Below are positions 61,148 through 64,000 of a stretch of DNA of 64,000 bases, piece after piece (positions within the stretch are counted from its first letter, which is position 1; the number at the start of each line of letters is the position of its first letter). The stretch is taken from NCBI GenBank assembly GCA_001692895.1, contig KV748227.1, positions 62,001 through 126,000 on the forward strand. The letters run 5' to 3'. Below the pieces are notes generated by a model. That model saw only the letters and a list, made by a program, of their open reading frames with translations, made no database searches and had not been told where the DNA came from. The translations under genes were made by a program, and so were the position numbers. Origin of the DNA: Cenococcum geophilum 1.58. Its lineage: Eukaryota > Ascomycota > Dothideomycetes > Gloniales > Gloniaceae.

Positions 61148-63412
61148 AGGAATGGCCTAAGCCTAAGTTCTATAGGGATATCTAGGTCTTCCTTAGCTTT
61201 GCTAACTTCTATAGGCGATTTATCTAAAACTACTTAAATACCGCATACCCCCTATATATATCTCTTGTATAGGTATATTACAACCTAACATTAGATAGGG
61301 AGAAGAAGAAAAAGCGTAAGTTAAAAGGGCCTACTAAATAATATTAACCTTAGTCCTAGCCTAATAACGCGTAGTAGGCATTTTGTAAGCTACGTGCTAC
61401 GTTTATATAGGCTCCTCTACTTTACCACTTTAACCCTAATCTACCCCTAATAGTAATTACTAACGCTTCCGATTATACCTATAGCGGTATACTTCTACAG
61501 CCTTTAGGGTAAGGAGATTAACTCTACTAGCACCTAATCGCTTATTATAATTAAAAGCTTACTAGCCTAAAAGTATGGTATAATATATATAATAAAGAAC
61601 TACTCACTATAGTGCAATGCTTTAAGACGTGGCGCTACTACCTTAAACACGCCACGCATGTAACGCGCGTACTCTATAATTATAATAATCTTAAGTACTT
61701 TATAACCACTAAGAGCTTATCTACTCGCTAGGCCTAGTACGCTAAGGAATTAGCTAAGTTTAATTTTAAGATTAAATATAAGCTAGGTAAGGCAAATTCT
61801 ACTAATATACTATCCTAGCGCCCGGATTATACTAAAGGCTTTAAAAATAGCAGCAAAAGAACAATACTTAATGCTATACTACCTATATTATAGCAAAAGT
61901 TGTAGGTTATAGGCCTTATGGGCGGCCCTAGTGCTACTAGATTAAACTAGTAAATAGTATACGTGTAGTATATAAGCAACCTTTATAAACTTAGCGCCGG
62001 CGGATTAGAGCGTCCTACCATTCTCTTTAAAACCACTTTAACTAGCCTAATAGCGCTTAACCCTAGGGAAACCCCCTTAGCCTAGGCTATAGTCCTCTAT
62101 AATAACCTAGTAAGTTACCTATATATTATACGTTACTTTACTAGCACTAACTTTATATAGAGTCTTATACTATAGTAAGAGGTAGTAATAGCTGCTTTAG
62201 CCGAAACGGCGTTTATAAAATACCCCCCTAAGTTACTAGTTAATTTTATTTATAAAGTATAAAAAAGGGACGCCTTTATACGCTCTATATATAATTAGTT
62301 AACTTAGGGACGAGTTCCTACTAGTAATAAGGACTATACCCTTAATAATTAAGAACTCCTAAGGTAAAATAATAAGGTCTAGGTGCTAAATTATATACTA
62401 TTATAGTAGGAAATCCTTAAGCGGAATTATAACAATCCTATAGGCGGCTACTATAGTTTTGACTATACTTTTAAGATAATTATATAAAAGTATACTTAGA
62501 ACGGCCTTACCTAGGACCTCTATAAATACCTAGATAATTATAATATCTACTAAGGCTTTAAATCGCGCCGCTATAAACCCTATAGTAAGCTATAGCCTCT
62601 TTAGATCCCCACCTAAGCCTAGCGGTATTATTTACTTAACTTTATTACGGATTTCCCAAAGTCTAAAACTCCTAATGGCGTAAAGTATAACTTTATTCTT
62701 ATCCTTATAGACCATTTTATAAAGCTAGTACGCTACTATTTAGTATATAAGATAATTAATGCTATACAACTCGCAGAACTCTTATTTAGAGTCTTTACGC
62801 AAATAGGGCCTCTAAATAATATTATCTCTAATAGGGGTAGTATATTTATAAGCGAGTACTAAAGTACTATATGCTACCATCTTCGCGTTTAACGTAAACT
62901 TAGTACTACATTCTACCTATAAATAAATAGTTAGATAGAGCGTTAAAACTAGGAGCTTAAGATATACCTATATATATTTACGAACTAGGAACAGTCTAAT
63001 TAGGCCTCCCTACTTAAAGAAGTAGCCTTTACCTACAACTCTAAGGTCTATGCTATAATAAAGTGTTCCCCTATTAAGCTTACCTATAACTAACTACTAA
63101 ACGTCCTAAATAAAGTCTTAGACAGCGTTTAAGACGCCTAATAAGGTAGAGAGGGGTCTAAGTTAATAAATGTCCAACTTGTAGAGATATATCTATAACG
63201 CCTACGCCTTATATATAAGGTAGTGGCGGCGTCAATAATATACGCCTAAAAGCTTTAAGTAAAATACTATAATTATCACCACCTAGCTAAGCACTTTGCC
63301 GTTAGTAAATAAGTCCTACTCTTCTCTAAGAACATCCGCATAAAACGTCCCTATAAAAAGCTTAACTATAAGTTTATAGGACCGTTTTAGATCTTAGAGC
63401 GCGTAGGGCAGT
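61148..63412 (+). mobile_element. Gypsy-C: + strand pol fragment (RNase H and integrase)
   Basis: RNase H lies at about 61430-61830 (LIVITNASDYTYSGILLQPLG, VWYNIYNKELLTIVQCFKTW, NNLKYFITTKSL). Integrase lies at about 62620-63080 (ITDFPKSKTPNGVKYNFIL, LIDHFIKLVRYY, ISNRGSIFISEY). A basic C-terminal part near 63340-63400 (YKKLNYKFIGPF, ILERVG) follows. This is a different family from Gypsy-1/2. The left end abuts the truncated LTR and the right end is interrupted by Gypsy-3. Stops are of the RIP type. Confidence 0.85.
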
Positions 63413-64000
63413 TATAATAAAGCCTTATAGCAGGAACTACGGTAGACTTATTAATAGGCTAGATATGTAGGTAAATAAGAAGTTAACAACGTAATAATAA
63501 CTAGTGGAGTGGTTGCCNAATAGATTAACTCTAATTGTATTCTAAGATTTACTACAAAGGAGAGAACTATCTAGGTAAGGACTGTGGTCCTTTAAATATA
63601 TAACCGTACTCCTAAGAAATCCCCTTTATACATAAGGTACGTATTATACATATTATATATACGTTTCCTTTATATACCGTATATACTATATATAATGTTA
63701 TATAACCTTAGTTACTATTTCTCGTTATGTAGCTCTATTGGTTCTATTCTAGACCGTGCCTAAATTAACTAACTAGCTTCTTCTAACTCTTTTCTAAGTA
63801 GTTATAATATTATACTTAAAGCGTCTATAATACTATCTCCCTCCTCTTTATCTTCGTCCTTAAAAATTCTAAATATCTCTAAGTTATTTACTAGAGGTAT
63901 AATGTCCGTCTAATTAATTTAGTTAATATTATTACTTATTATACCTAAAATTCCTTCCTCTTTATAGGCGCAACGTTGTTCTCGTACTATTACTATAATA
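63413..64000 (-). mobile_element. Gypsy-3: third 426-bp-LTR copy, running off the window
   Basis: The LTR at 63413-63832 (about 420 bp) is followed by the same purine tract and interior start as in Gypsy-1 and Gypsy-2 (CTATCTCCCTCCTCTTTATC). It splits Gypsy-C after the integrase C-terminal motif. The rest of the element and its other LTR lie beyond 64000. Confidence 0.85.

Noticed and set aside
1-64000. Ciliate-like code with TAA/TAG as Gln
   Set aside because: Reading TAA/TAG as Gln restores transposon proteins, but the intact host genes use ordinary codons and stops. The effect is RIP of CAA and CAG.

Overview
The window reads as nuclear DNA of a filamentous ascomycete (Pezizomycotina). 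It holds intron-bearing genes with fungal domains: a Zn(II)2Cys6 transcription factor, a bHLH factor with an SREBP-type tyrosine, and a Clr5-like protein. These sit among retrotransposons carrying the scars of repeat-induced point mutation (RIP). In the repeats CpA and TpG are nearly gone and TpA is abundant. Most stop codons are TAA or TAG standing where CAA, CAG or TGG is expected, while reading frames stay aligned over hundreds of codons.

Layout. (1) 1-6100: a degenerate + strand Ty1/Copia element (Copia-A), cut by a GC-rich hAT-like non-autonomous element with a minisatellite (2042-3443). (2) 6100-13450: a gene island that is not RIP-mutated. It has a D-amino-acid-oxidase relic, a four-exon Zn2Cys6 factor (minus strand, 695 aa when spliced), a perfect 74-bp palindrome, a dimeric MITE flanked by TA, and a two-exon bHLH gene (327 aa). 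(3) 13450-18458: old repeats, with a short minus-strand gypsy element (Gypsy-A, 193-bp LTRs, TSD ATTTA) that contains an un-mutated TIR element. (4) 18459-53546: one minus-strand Copia element (Copia-B) expanded to about 35 kb by nested insertions. A LINE sits in its 3' LTR. Two copies of a gypsy element with 426-bp LTRs and a 318-bp solo LTR sit in its interior. The second gypsy copy itself holds a full-length LINE and a Fot1/pogo transposon. Target-site duplications can be read for nearly every layer, several of them differing only by RIP-type changes. (5) 53552-56190: a second small island with one intact four-exon Clr5-like gene (504 aa when spliced). (6) 56190-64000: repeats again, namely a 23-bp minisatellite, a + strand relative of Gypsy-A, a 5'-truncated LINE, a truncated gypsy LTR, a + strand gypsy pol fragment, and the start of a third 426-bp-LTR gypsy copy that runs off the window.

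The intact genes are all regulators or DNA-binding-like proteins, and no biosynthetic or metabolic cluster is visible. I see no single new gene system. The most informative content is the readable insertion history, the short or single-copy elements that escaped mutation inside heavily mutated DNA, the GC-rich foldback minisatellite, and the exact 74-bp palindrome. Exon models were built by hand from splice consensus, frame continuity and family motifs; no transcript evidence was available.
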